Notes under the pieces: model-generated
Told to the model about the DNA's origin: nothing
Databases searched by the model: none
The model's input: the letters and a program-made list of their open reading frames with translations, nothing else
Translations under genes and position numbers: made by a program
Source: Marinifilaceae bacterium
Lineage (GTDB): Bacteria > Bacteroidota > Bacteroidia > Bacteroidales > Marinifilaceae
Direction of reading: 5' to 3'
Assembly (NCBI GenBank): GCA_017936285.1
Contig: JAGBFU010000049.1
Coordinates: 1 to 50,882 of the forward strand
Length of the DNA: 50,882 nucleotides
Shown: in pieces, positions 8,554 through 17,155 of the stretch
Position numbering within the stretch: position 1 is the stretch's first letter
Layout of the letters: each line of letters opens with the position of its first letter

Positions 8554-9637
8554 TGATACCTCCGCCAAGTACGTCGCCATCGGGAGAGTAGAACAAGGCG
8601 CTCTGCCCAGGAGTTACCGAGTCAATAGGTGAGTCAAGTTCTACCATGATTTTTGTTCCATCCCCAATGGGGTGCAGGGTGGCATTGACACCTCGGCTTC
8701 TGTAGCGTATTTTGGCGATAACTCTCATACCCTCCTCAAAACACTCTGATTTTACAGGATTCAGCTCCGATACGATAAATTGCGATGAGAATACCTCGCT
8801 TCGAGGACCAAGGGTGACTTGATTCTTCTCGGGGTCGATTTTCAAAACAAACATCGGTTCGCCCAGTGCAATTCCCAGTTTTTTTCTCTGTCCTATAGTG
8901 TAGCGGGGGAATCCGCAGTGTTTTCCTAAAACCTTGCCTTCGCGGTTTATATACTCTCCGGGGCCAAATCTCTCTGAAAAGTTGGGGACGTTCGCCTCAA
9001 GGAAATTTCTGTAGTTGTCGTCGGGGACAAAGCATATCTCCTGACTTTCACGCTTTTCAGAGACCTTTACGAATCCCTGCTCGGCGGCAATGGCGCGTGC
9101 CTGGGGTTTTGTGTAGTCTCCCAACGGGAAGAGGGTACGTGCGAGTTGCTCCTGTGTAAGCATCCAAAGGAAGTAACTCTGATCCTTGGTTGAGTCCTCG
9201 CCCATCTTTATAAAGTAACGCCCATTATCAAAGCCAATCTTTGCATAGTGGCCGGTGGCTATGTATTTGCATCCTAAGCGGTCAGCCTCGTCGAGAAGTT
9301 TGCCCCATTTAATAAAGCGGTTGCAACGTGTACATGGGTTGGGGGTTCTGCCGTGCAGGTACTCATCTATGAAGTTATCAACAACAGAAGTTTTGAATTC
9401 GGGGCGGAAATCCATTATGTGGTGTTCGAAACCAAGGACATTTGCAATCTCTTTGGCTTCAAAGAGCGAGTTTACGCTACAGCATCCCTTCTCTTTCTCC
9501 ATGCACCCTTCTGCAATGGAGTCGTACACTCTGTATGTTGCCCCTACAAGTTCATACCCCTGCTGAAGCAGAAGAATTGCTGCTGCGGTGCTGTCAACAC
9601 CACCGCTCATTGCCATAAGTACACGCTCCTTTTTCAT
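8540..9637 (-). CDS. mnmA: tRNA-specific 2-thiouridylase MnmA
   Basis: MnmA thiolates U34 of Lys, Glu and Gln tRNAs, using persulfide sulfur and ATP. The 365-residue protein has the PP-loop SGGVDS at 10-15. The catalytic cysteines are in NPCTRCNRF near 100 and in QEICFVPDD near 200, and the MnmA-specific C-terminal beta-barrel contains PGQSALFY. It is divergent from nadA. Bacteroidales often carry more than one MnmA-like gene, so redundancy elsewhere is possible. Confidence 0.95.
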   Translation of the reverse strand: MKKERVLMAMSGGVDSTAAAILLLQQGYELVGATYRVYDSIAEGCMEKEKGCCSVNSLFEAKEIANVLGFEHHIMDFRPEFKTSVVDNFIDEYLHGRTPNPCTRCNRFIKWGKLLDEADRLGCKYIATGHYAKIGFDNGRYFIKMGEDSTKDQSYFLWMLTQEQLARTLFPLGDYTKPQARAIAAEQGFVKVSEKRESQEICFVPDDNYRNFLEANVPNFSERFGPGEYINREGKVLGKHCGFPRYTIGQRKKLGIALGEPMFVLKIDPEKNQVTLGPRSEVFSSQFIVSELNPVKSECFEEGMRVIAKIRYRSRGVNATLHPIGDGTKIMVELDSPIDSVTPGQSALFYSPDGDVLGGGIITSQ

Positions 9638-9665
9638 AAATCCTCTTTATTTTTTTCTGCAATCG

Positions 9666-9673
9666 CAAAGTTA
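9666..9673 (-). promoter_or_regulatory. -7 box TAACTTTG of mnmA
   Basis: This is an exact TAnnTTTG box 28 bases before the mnmA ATG on the minus strand. Confidence 0.6.
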
Positions 9674-9686
9674 CTCCAAAAATTGT

Positions 9687-9694
9687 TATCTTCG
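9687..9694 (+). promoter_or_regulatory. -7 box TATCTTCG of nadA
   Basis: This is a one-mismatch TAnnTTTG box 26 bases before the nadA ATG. It faces away from the mnmA box. Confidence 0.55.
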
Positions 9695-9720
9695 CACAAT
9701 TAAATATATTCTTATCAGTT

Positions 9721-10644
9721 ATGACTATTCAAGAGATGCAGGAGCGAATAGCTCAATTGAAAAAAGAGAAGAATGCCGTAATTTTGGCTCACTACTATAC
9801 TCGTCCAGAGGTTCAGGATGTTGCTGATTATCTGGGAGATTCGTTGGGGTTGTCTCAGGAGGCAGGTAAAACGGATGCAGATATAATTCTCTTTTGCGGA
9901 GTTCACTTTATGGCCGAGACAGCGGCTATTATCTCGCCCGATAAGAGGGTTCTGACTCCGGTTTTGGGTGCCGGTTGCTCATTGGCAGAGGCGATTACGG
10001 GATATGAATTGAAGAGGTGGAAGGAGGAGCATCCTGATGGTTTGGTGGTAAGTTATGTGAATACTACTGCCGATACAAAGGCATATACTGATGTATGCTG
10101 TACCTCGGCCAATGCTCTTGAGGTGGTAAAGGCACTGCCCGAGGATAAGGAGATACTTTTTGTACCCGATTCCCATCTTGGAGCCTGGATTCAGAAGGTT
10201 ACCGGCAGGGAGATGACATTATGGGATGGTCACTGTTGTGTTCATCATATTGTGGATGGCGAGATGGTAATCGAGGCTGCCAATAAATATCCCGAGGCTG
10301 ATATTCTGATTCATCCCGAGAGTATATGTTCATCTGACGAGAGGGTTTTGAATATGCCTAATGCCTATTTCTACTCGACAGCAGGAATGGTTAAACATGC
10401 AAAAGAGTCGCCGAAACGACAATTTGTTATTGCAACAGAGTTGGGAACTATCCATAAATTACAGCAGGATAGTCCGGATAAAGAGTTTATTCCGATCAGC
10501 GAGCGATTGATTTGTGCCCAGATGAAGAAGGTTACTCTGGAGGGTGTGTTAGAGGCTCTTGAGAAGGAGCAGTATGTTGTGAAGATTGACGAGCCAATGC
10601 GTAGTGATGCAGTGAAGTCAATAGATGCAATGCTTAAACTTTAA
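9721..10644 (+). CDS. nadA: Quinolinate synthase NadA
   Basis: NadA condenses iminoaspartate with dihydroxyacetone phosphate to quinolinate, the NAD precursor. It uses a [4Fe-4S] cluster with one open site. The 307-residue protein is the compact three-cysteine type; the likely ligands are Cys86 (GAGCSLA), Cys172 or 173 (WDGHCC) and Cys265 (RLICAQMKK). HYYTRPEVQ near 24-32 is the family's N-terminal substrate-binding motif. nadB and nadC are not adjacent, so the gene stands alone between its promoter and a strong terminator. Confidence 0.95.
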   Translation: MTIQEMQERIAQLKKEKNAVILAHYYTRPEVQDVADYLGDSLGLSQEAGKTDADIILFCGVHFMAETAAIISPDKRVLTPVLGAGCSLAEAITGYELKRWKEEHPDGLVVSYVNTTADTKAYTDVCCTSANALEVVKALPEDKEILFVPDSHLGAWIQKVTGREMTLWDGHCCVHHIVDGEMVIEAANKYPEADILIHPESICSSDERVLNMPNAYFYSTAGMVKHAKESPKRQFVIATELGTIHKLQQDSPDKEFIPISERLICAQMKKVTLEGVLEALEKEQYVVKIDEPMRSDAVKSIDAMLKL

Positions 10645-10685
10645 ACAGTTTCTAAGAATTACCTGGGTTTATGAGATATAAAAAA

Positions 10686-10720
10686 AACGAGGCAGGCCAT
10701 TCGGTCTGCCTCGTTGCTTT
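10686..10720. terminator. Strong bidirectional terminator between nadA and fba
   Basis: AACGAGGCAG plus GCC pairs with GGTCTGCCTCGTT around ATTC, giving a stem of about 13 bp. An A-run precedes it and T-rich DNA follows, so it can serve both convergent genes. Confidence 0.85.
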
Positions 10721-10735
10721 GTAATAAGGTGTAGA

Positions 10736-11737
10736 TTAGTCGCACTTAACTGAGTTTGCACTACCCAATACATTGGTGATCTTGTGCATGTACAACTTCT
10801 TCAACTCCTCACGAGCAGGACCCAAATATTTACGAGGATCGAACTCTGCAGGCTTCTCCATGATAACCTGACGAACAGCAGCTGTCATAGCCAAACGACC
10901 GTCAGAATCGATGTTGATCTTACAAACAGCAGACTTAGATGCTCTGCTCAACTGCTCCTCAGGAATACCTACTGCATCCTTCAACTGACCGCCATAGTGG
11001 TTGATCTGTGCAACATAGTTCTGTGGAACTGATGATGAACCGTGAAGAACGATTGGGAATCCAGGAAGTTTCTCCTCGATCTCTTTAAGGATGTCGAAAC
11101 GCAATGGAGGTGGGATCAAAATACCATTCTCGTCGCGTGTGCACTGAGCCGGTGTAAACTTAACAGCACCGTGTGAAGTTCCGATAGAGATAGCCAATGA
11201 ATCAACTCCGGTCTTTGTAACGAAGTCGATTACCTCCTCTGGACGAGTGTAGTGTGATTGCTCTGCAACAACATCATCCTCAACTCCTGCCAATACTCCA
11301 AGCTCTCCCTCTACAGTTACATCGTGAGCGTGTGCATACTCAACAACCTGACGAGTCAATGCAACGTTCTCATCATATGGAAGGTGAGAACCATCGATCA
11401 TAACAGAAGAGAATCCTGAATCGATACAGCTCTTACACAACTCGAAAGAGTTACCGTGGTCCAGGTGAAGAACGATTGGAACTGCACAACCCAACTCCTT
11501 TGCATACTCTACAGCTCCCTGAGCCATATAACGCAACAAGGTAGAGCTTGCGTAGTTACGAGCACCTGCAGAAACCTGCAAGATAACCGGTGATTTGCAC
11601 TCTACGGCAGCAGCTACGATAGACTGCATCTGCTCCATGTTGTTGAAGTTGAATGCTCCAATAGCATAGTTACCTGCCATAGCATCCTTGAACATCTCTT
11701 TGGTGTTAACCAATCCTAAATCTTTGTAATTTACCAT
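10736..11737 (-). CDS. fba: Class II fructose-bisphosphate aldolase
   Basis: This Zn-dependent aldolase cleaves fructose 1,6-bisphosphate to two triose phosphates in glycolysis and makes it in gluconeogenesis. The 333-residue sequence has the metal-site motif VLHLDHG near 90, EGELG near 145, SIGTSHG near 185 and VLHGSSSVP near 240. Codon choice is strongly biased (CTG/AAC/TAC-type preferred codons), consistent with high expression. It has its own promoter box and shares the terminator with nadA. Confidence 0.95.
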   Translation of the reverse strand: MVNYKDLGLVNTKEMFKDAMAGNYAIGAFNFNNMEQMQSIVAAAVECKSPVILQVSAGARNYASSTLLRYMAQGAVEYAKELGCAVPIVLHLDHGNSFELCKSCIDSGFSSVMIDGSHLPYDENVALTRQVVEYAHAHDVTVEGELGVLAGVEDDVVAEQSHYTRPEEVIDFVTKTGVDSLAISIGTSHGAVKFTPAQCTRDENGILIPPPLRFDILKEIEEKLPGFPIVLHGSSSVPQNYVAQINHYGGQLKDAVGIPEEQLSRASKSAVCKINIDSDGRLAMTAAVRQVIMEKPAEFDPRKYLGPAREELKKLYMHKITNVLGSANSVKCD

Positions 11738-11778
11738 AACACTTTGTGTATTTCGAAGTTATTTGTATTTTCCGTCCC

Positions 11779-11786
11779 CAAAATTA
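11779..11786 (-). promoter_or_regulatory. -7 box TAATTTTG of fba
   Basis: This is an exact TAnnTTTG box on the minus strand 41 bases before the fba ATG. Confidence 0.6.
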
Positions 11787-11861
11787 GTGAAAAAAGATAA
11801 AAAAGTACATATAACTATGATTTTTTTCTTGCAAGTAGTGTACAAATTGAAAAATTAACTA

Positions 11862-11869
11862 TACCTTTG
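11862..11869 (+). promoter_or_regulatory. -7 box TACCTTTG of the BACON lipoprotein gene
   Basis: This is an exact TAnnTTTG box 120 bases before the ATG. It is the only recognisable promoter for either member of the paralogous lipoprotein pair that leads into a signal peptide. Confidence 0.6.
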
Positions 11870-11875
11870 CCTTTA

Positions 11876-11989
11876 AGATTGCTTAATGACAAGTGTCCCC
11901 GTTTCTTTGCAAACGATTTCACTTGCTATTAATAAGGTCTGAAAAGATTTTTTTTTAATTAATATTGTTTAACTAAAAACATTAAGAAC
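11876..11989 (+). promoter_or_regulatory. Long structured 5' leader of the BACON lipoprotein
   Basis: The leader is about 110 bases, much longer than the 15-45 bases typical here. CAAGTG (11890-11895) and CACTTG (11920-11925) can pair around an inner CGTTT/AAACG hairpin (11900-11915). AT-rich DNA with a T-run near 11948 follows, and then the A-rich zone in front of ATG. A regulatory role is not shown. Confidence 0.35.
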
Positions 11990-13894
11990 ATGAAGAAAAG
12001 AATGTGGTTGTGGTGTATGATCGCCGCAGTAGGATTGGCATTCAACGTTGCATGTAGCGACGATGATGAGGATGTGACTCCAGAGCCTTCTCAGTCTCAG
12101 CCAGGAGATACTCAAAAGCCTCCTGTAGTTGTTGTAGTTGATACAATGGAGGTATTGACTTCAGAGATTGAGGTTGTTGCAGAGGGTCAGGAGATCTCTT
12201 TCGTAACACGTACAAACGTTGAGTATGAGGTTGCTGCAGATGCAGAGTGGATTACTGTAACAAGCACAGGTCGTGCTTTGACAGCTGATTACACTGTTAC
12301 TGCTACTGTTGCTGCTAATGAGGGTGAGGCTCGTGAGGGTAACATCACTGTTACTTTCAAGGATGAGGCTAACACAGCTAAGACTGTAGTTGTTAAGCAG
12401 GCTGCTTATCAAGCACCTGAGGACTCGCCCGTTCCTCCAGTAGCTGAGTATGAGACAGTTACAGTATCTTTGGAGATTTATCCTGGTGCAGCTGCACAGG
12501 AGGTAATTGTTCCAGAGGATATGGCTGTTGCTCTTGGTGTTGCTGACTTGGCAGCTGCTCTTGCTGACGGTACCGTTACATACGCTGGATTGAACGCAGA
12601 CGGTTCTGTTTACACAGCAGAGGATGGAACTGTTCCTCCATTTACAACCAATGGCCCTTACGGACACTGGTACAACTCTGAGTATAACCCAATCGTTTGG
12701 GCAACTCCAGATCCAAACGGAACAGGTGCTGTTCGTTTCGCATTCCTTGAGGGAGACGGTGTAACTTATAGCCTTGGATTTGACAATTCTGGTGCATTTG
12801 TAGCAGGAGATTCTTATGCAATTGCAGGTTTGTACACAAACGGCGATACAAAGATTAAGTTCGAGGTTGTATTCAACGTAGTTGAGGCCCCTGCAAGCGA
12901 GTTCGTAGCTCCAGAGGCTGACTACACTGTAAATATCGACGTTGTTCAGGATAATGCATGGGGTGCTACACACATCTCATTGGATGGAACAGATGTAACC
13001 GGAGCCGGTGCTTACGCTGATGCTAAAAAGTATGTTACTCCAGTAGTTGATTGGAGCGAGGATATCACCTCTCTAATTGAGGCAGGTCTATCTATCGAGG
13101 ACGGTTCACTTGAGGAGTACCTTGCAGGTGGTGAGGTTCTAATGGGAGCTTACAACAACATGAACGAGTTCCAGGATTGCTATAGCGTTCACTCATCTAA
13201 CACCTTCTTCTGGTTTGCTGCTGAGGGTTCTGCAGAGCCTGCATATGGCGGTATGGCATGTATCGACAACTTGGGAACAGGTTCAGGTGCTGCTGATTTG
13301 ACAGGAACAACATGTTTGATGCCAAACCAGGCTGTTGTTGGCGAGACATATCCTACATACATTGTATTTAAGACAAATAATTCTGATGGTTATTTGGATT
13401 ACGATGCAGAGTTCGTAGTATTGGTAAACATGACAGCTGTTGCAGTTCCTGAGCAAATTGCACTTCCTGAATTTACAGTAGCAGGAACATATGATAAGAG
13501 TTTCGATGTTATTTACGCTGCAGATTACGCAGTTTGTTCAGACTTCTCACTTGAGTCTGAGTGGACTGACATTACAACTCTTATCGGAGCAACTCCAGAT
13601 GTATTCTTGATCAGCGCTCTTGACGAGAATTTGGAGCCAACATTTGTTGACGCATTCACAGGTTTGGGTGGAACATCTCCTGACGGTTGGTTCAATGCAA
13701 ATGGAGCTATCGGTTGGGGAGCAGACGCCCTATACTGCATGAAGCCACAGGCTGATGGAACATTTGCTTCTCATTGTTGTATGCCTGTTGATGCTCCTGC
13801 AAGTGCGACAGCAGTTGCAACATTCCGTTATGCAAGTACAGAGACACAAAAGTGTGTTGACGTCACAATTACAGTTAATATCACTGTTGAGTAA
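11990..13894 (+). CDS. Surface lipoprotein: BACON domain plus DUF4859-like tail modules (expressed copy)
   Basis: The 634-residue protein starts with a lipoprotein signal peptide ending at Cys22 (FNVAC). SDDDED follows, matching the acidic surface-export signal of Bacteroidota lipoproteins, so it probably faces outward. After a Pro/Val linker, residues about 55-137 look like a BACON domain (ADAEWITV near 80, ending VVVKQ). The rest (138-634) seems to be three related beta-rich modules. The first, with GPYGHWYNS near 222, resembles DUF4859; the other two are more diverged. No catalytic motif is seen, so glycan or mucin binding is only a guess. From codon 134 on, the gene is homologous to the inverted cassette at 28004-29466, and the homology starts exactly at a palindromic 19-bp site (12390-12408). 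Codon use suggests high expression. Confidence 0.85.
   Translation: MKKRMWLWCMIAAVGLAFNVACSDDDEDVTPEPSQSQPGDTQKPPVVVVVDTMEVLTSEIEVVAEGQEISFVTRTNVEYEVAADAEWITVTSTGRALTADYTVTATVAANEGEAREGNITVTFKDEANTAKTVVVKQAAYQAPEDSPVPPVAEYETVTVSLEIYPGAAAQEVIVPEDMAVALGVADLAAALADGTVTYAGLNADGSVYTAEDGTVPPFTTNGPYGHWYNSEYNPIVWATPDPNGTGAVRFAFLEGDGVTYSLGFDNSGAFVAGDSYAIAGLYTNGDTKIKFEVVFNVVEAPASEFVAPEADYTVNIDVVQDNAWGATHISLDGTDVTGAGAYADAKKYVTPVVDWSEDITSLIEAGLSIEDGSLEEYLAGGEVLMGAYNNMNEFQDCYSVHSSNTFFWFAAEGSAEPAYGGMACIDNLGTGSGAADLTGTTCLMPNQAVVGETYPTYIVFKTNNSDGYLDYDAEFVVLVNMTAVAVPEQIALPEFTVAGTYDKSFDVIYAADYAVCSDFSLESEWTDITTLIGATPDVFLISALDENLEPTFVDAFTGLGGTSPDGWFNANGAIGWGADALYCMKPQADGTFASHCCMPVDAPASATAVATFRYASTETQKCVDVTITVNITVE
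12390..12423 (+). other. Candidate recombination site, copy A (inside lipoprotein gene)
   Basis: Bases 12390-12408 (TTGTTAAGCAGGCTGCTTA) recur exactly, in inverse orientation, at 29448-29466. After one mismatch a further 14 bases are identical. Arm TTGTTAAG and arm CTTATCAA are near-complements (7 of 8) around the seven-base centre CAGGCTG, the layout expected of a tyrosine-recombinase core site. The site encodes V-V-K-Q-A-A at the end of the BACON domain. Function is inferred. Confidence 0.6.
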
Positions 13895-13924
13895 TCTGCA
13901 TAACAAAGGAGATTTAAAACAACA

Positions 13925-13955
13925 CGAGGGCGGCCATTTGGTCGCCCTCGCTTTA
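13925..13955 (+). terminator. Terminator after the BACON lipoprotein
   Basis: CGAGGGCGGCC pairs with GGTCGCCCTCG around ATTT (13925-13950), giving a strong stem followed by a short T-rich tract. It also lies beyond the end of the convergent arg operon. Confidence 0.75.
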
Positions 13956-13980
13956 TCTGCTAATATTGAAAATAAGTTCA

Positions 13981-15321
13981 TTAAACACTCATTAGTTCAG
14001 ATTCTGCCTTGTGAACGAAGTCAACATCGATTCCAGCTTTGGCACGATTGAATTTAGCTTGAATCTTATCAAGGCACAAATTACCTATACTACCCTCATG
14101 AGTGTGGTGAATAGGACGAACCGCATTCTTGGTATATTCGCCATTCTGAACCTTCATACCGACAATTTTGTACGCCTCGCGGAATGGTACTCCCGCAGCC
14201 ACCATATCATTTACATCCTCAACGGTAAACAGATAATTATATCTCTCATCGCTGAAAATATCGGTATTAACCTCCATTACATTAAAGACATCGCCCGCAA
14301 TGTGCAGACAATCATTTAACTCCTTGAATGCAGGCATAAATATCTCCTTGGTCAACTGCATATCACGGAAATATCCCGATGGCAGATTTCCACAAACCAT
14401 GGACATCTGATATGGAAGCGACTGCAAGCGATTACACTTTGCACGCATCAACTCAAAAATATCGGGATTCTTTTTATGAGGCATAATACTTGATCCTGTG
14501 GTATATCTGTCCGGCAAATGCACAAAACCAAAATTTCCACAAGCATACAGACATATATCATAAGCCATCCTGCCCAAAGTCTGAGCGATGGAACCGACAG
14601 CATACAAAACATTCTTCTCACACTTACCACGTTGCATCTGAGCATAAACAGAGTTATATGCCAAATCGCGGAAACCAAGCAGTTCTGTTGTCATGGTTCT
14701 GTTCAAAGGAACCGATGAACCATAACCCGCTCCTGAACCCAATGGATTGGTATTCACCATATCATATGCAGCCTTCAATTGCAAAATATCATCGGCAAGA
14801 CTCTCGGCATAAGCACTGAACCACATTCCGAATGATGATGGCATTGCTATCTGCAAATGGGTATATCCGGGAAGCATCACATCTTTATACTGCTCAGCCT
14901 TCTGAATCATTATATCGAAAAGCCCCTCAACATTCTGCAGAATGGTAAATATCTCCTCACGGGTATAGAGTTTCAAATCTACCAAGACCTGATCATTACG
15001 TGAACGGCCAGTATGTATCTTCTTGCCAGCCTCGCCATACCACTCTGTAAGCATAAACTCAATCTGCGAGTGAACATCTTCGACACCCTCATCAATAACA
15101 AATGTTCCGTCAAGCACCATACGATATATGCAACGCAACCCCTCTTCAAGCTGCTCCAGCTCAGTGTCATTAATCAACCCTATGCTATGAAGCATCTTTG
15201 CCTGAGCCATATTACCCAGAACATCCGCCTTAGCCAGATAAACATCCAACTCTCTGTCTCTACCAACGGTAAACTCCTCGGTAAATTTATCAATGTCGTA
15301 ACCCTTATCCCAAAGTTTCAT
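13981..15321 (-). CDS. argH: Argininosuccinate lyase
   Basis: ArgH splits argininosuccinate into arginine and fumarate, the last step of arginine synthesis. The 446-residue protein has the fumarase/aspartase superfamily signature GSSIMPHKKNPD near 270-281, with HTGRSRND near 95 and TGYTHLQ-like PGYTHLQIA near 150. It is the last gene of a seven-gene minus-strand operon, six bases after argE. Confidence 0.95.
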   Translation of the reverse strand: MKLWDKGYDIDKFTEEFTVGRDRELDVYLAKADVLGNMAQAKMLHSIGLINDTELEQLEEGLRCIYRMVLDGTFVIDEGVEDVHSQIEFMLTEWYGEAGKKIHTGRSRNDQVLVDLKLYTREEIFTILQNVEGLFDIMIQKAEQYKDVMLPGYTHLQIAMPSSFGMWFSAYAESLADDILQLKAAYDMVNTNPLGSGAGYGSSVPLNRTMTTELLGFRDLAYNSVYAQMQRGKCEKNVLYAVGSIAQTLGRMAYDICLYACGNFGFVHLPDRYTTGSSIMPHKKNPDIFELMRAKCNRLQSLPYQMSMVCGNLPSGYFRDMQLTKEIFMPAFKELNDCLHIAGDVFNVMEVNTDIFSDERYNYLFTVEDVNDMVAAGVPFREAYKIVGMKVQNGEYTKNAVRPIHHTHEGSIGNLCLDKIQAKFNRAKAGIDVDFVHKAESELMSV

Positions 15322-15327
15322 ACTATG

Positions 15328-16377
15328 CTATATTTTCAATCCATCAAGAATCCTGATATACTGCTCAATGGCTTGTTCAATTTCACTTATGTAAATACAT
15401 TCATTTGCGGTATGGCTGCGTGAACTCTGTCCCGGACCAATTTTAAGAGTAGGGAAGTTCATCGCCGTCTGATTCGATGTTGTCGGTGAGCCAAACGGCT
15501 TCAACCCTAACTCTATGCACCTTGCCACCAACGGATGGCTACTATCGATATGCGATGAGTTGTGTTTGAATGAACGGGCCTTTACTTCACATTTTACGTT
15601 TCTCTGCACAATATCGAATATCTCACGATTTGTATAACAATCATTTATTCTGATATCAACCATAAAGGTACACTCCGCAGGGACAATATTGTGCAATGAT
15701 CCTGCCTGAACTCCGGTTACACTCATCTTCACAGCTCCAAGTTCCTCAGACTCCTTGGGGAATTTGTAACTCTTAAACCACTCTATATCGGGCAAGGCCT
15801 CATATATGGCGTTAATACCCTCATTACGAGCTGCATGGCCCGCCTTTCCTGTCGCTTTGCAATCCAAGACCAACAATCCTCGCTCTGCAGTAGCCGGTTG
15901 CATCCCTGTCGGTTCTCCAACAATTGCGGCATCGATTTCGGGCAAGGCCTCAAGGGCTGCCCTAATACCATGCTCTCCCGTCACCTCCTCCTCGGTCGAT
16001 GCCAGCCATATCAGATTGTATGGTTGCTCAACCTTATCAAGATGAAGAAACGTTGCAAGCAGAGAGACAACACTGCCACCGGTATCATTGCTACCCAATC
16101 CGATAATCTTACCATCCTCTTCAATAGGGGTGAAGGGATCGGTTTGCCATCCATCGGCAGGCTTTACTGTATCTATATGACCATCAAGCAATAGTGTCGG
16201 TTTATCACAACCCCAATGTTTGCTCTTAATCCATAAATTATGATGACAACGATTCACTTGATACCCAAGTCTCTCAATATAGCACTGCAACATATCTGCC
16301 ACAGCTCCCTCATCTCTGCTAAGCGAAGGGATGGCAATCATCTGCTTTAAAAGTTCGACAGCCTCAATTGCATTCAT
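15328..16377 (-). CDS. argE: Acyl-ornithine deacylase (M20 peptidase family, ArgE-type)
   Basis: This enzyme removes the N-acyl group to release ornithine (or citrulline, if the acyl group is kept through the transcarbamylase step). The 349-residue M20 metallopeptidase shows DGHIDTVKP near 66-74 and GSNDTGG near 96-102. TEEEVTGEHG near 128 holds the catalytic Glu, and VGEPTG near 155 is also present; these are the di-zinc site residues. It lies between argB and argH with gaps of 3 and 6 bases. Bacteroides fragilis is known to use N-succinyl rather than N-acetyl intermediates, and the sequence alone does not tell which applies here. Confidence 0.87.
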   Translation of the reverse strand: MNAIEAVELLKQMIAIPSLSRDEGAVADMLQCYIERLGYQVNRCHHNLWIKSKHWGCDKPTLLLDGHIDTVKPADGWQTDPFTPIEEDGKIIGLGSNDTGGSVVSLLATFLHLDKVEQPYNLIWLASTEEEVTGEHGIRAALEALPEIDAAIVGEPTGMQPATAERGLLVLDCKATGKAGHAARNEGINAIYEALPDIEWFKSYKFPKESEELGAVKMSVTGVQAGSLHNIVPAECTFMVDIRINDCYTNREIFDIVQRNVKCEVKARSFKHNSSHIDSSHPLVARCIELGLKPFGSPTTSNQTAMNFPTLKIGPGQSSRSHTANECIYISEIEQAIEQYIRILDGLKI

Positions 16378-16380
16378 AGC

Positions 16381-17145
16381 TCACTTCACAATAACGGTAC
16401 CACCATCAAGATGGTCCGGATCGGTCAGACGAACTGCCGACACTCCCGAGTCGATTGTTTTAAAAGCATTCTCAAGTTTCGGGAGCATTCCGGAGTAAAT
16501 TACTCCGCTCTCCTTTAGCTCTGCAAACTGCTCTCGGTTAATTGATGGGATAGCCGAGTTATCATCATCAATATCCATTAGCACTCCTGGCTTGTCGAAA
16601 CAGAAAGTCAACTCCACCTCGTAACGCTCGGCAAGTGCCGATGCTACACCATTGGCAACACTATCCGCATTGGTATTCAACAGTTCACCCTCCTTGCTGA
16701 AGGTTATGGGTGAAAATACCGGCATAATACCCTTCTCAAGAAGCATTGCAACCATATCGCAATTTACGCTCTCGATATCGCCTACAAATCCCCAGTCAAT
16801 ATCCTTCACCGGACGCTTGTGCGACACTACAATACCCATATCGCAACCCGACACTCCGCAAGCATTCACTCCCCGCTTCTGCAACTCAGCCACAACTGTC
16901 TTGTTTGCCAGTCCGGCATACGCCATTACTGTAACCTTCAATGTCTCGGCATCGGTAATTCTGCGTCCCTCGTGCATCTTAACCTCAAGTCCAAGTTTCG
17001 TAGCCAATTGTCCTGCCAGAGTTCCTCCACCATGCACAAGTACGCAATTGGGATAAAATCTGGGTAGCTCATCACAGAGACGGTTTAACAACTCTGTATT
17101 TTCAATCAGTTTACCACCGATTTTTATAACCTTTATCTTCTTCAT
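16381..17145 (-). CDS. argB: N-acylglutamate kinase (acetylglutamate kinase family)
   Basis: ArgB phosphorylates N-acetyl- (or N-succinyl-) glutamate in the second step of arginine synthesis. The 254-residue amino-acid kinase shows IKIGGKLI at its start, the VHGGG nucleotide/substrate loop near 39-43, the GRRITD motif near 60, NADSVAN near 178, and SGVIYSGMLPKLENA near 215. The short length and lack of an N-terminal regulatory helix match the arginine-insensitive ArgB type. Ten bases separate argD from it, and three separate it from argE. Confidence 0.93.
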   Translation of the reverse strand: MKKIKVIKIGGKLIENTELLNRLCDELPRFYPNCVLVHGGGTLAGQLATKLGLEVKMHEGRRITDAETLKVTVMAYAGLANKTVVAELQKRGVNACGVSGCDMGIVVSHKRPVKDIDWGFVGDIESVNCDMVAMLLEKGIMPVFSPITFSKEGELLNTNADSVANGVASALAERYEVELTFCFDKPGVLMDIDDDNSAIPSINREQFAELKESGVIYSGMLPKLENAFKTIDSGVSAVRLTDPDHLDGGTVIVK

Positions 17146-17155
17146 AGACCGGTTT

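Noticed and set aside
12161..12973. 270-codon open frame on the minus strand, rich in Cys, Ser and Asn
   Set aside because: It is the antisense shadow of the lipoprotein gene, whose biased codons leave the other strand free of stops. It has no promoter, signal or family resemblance.
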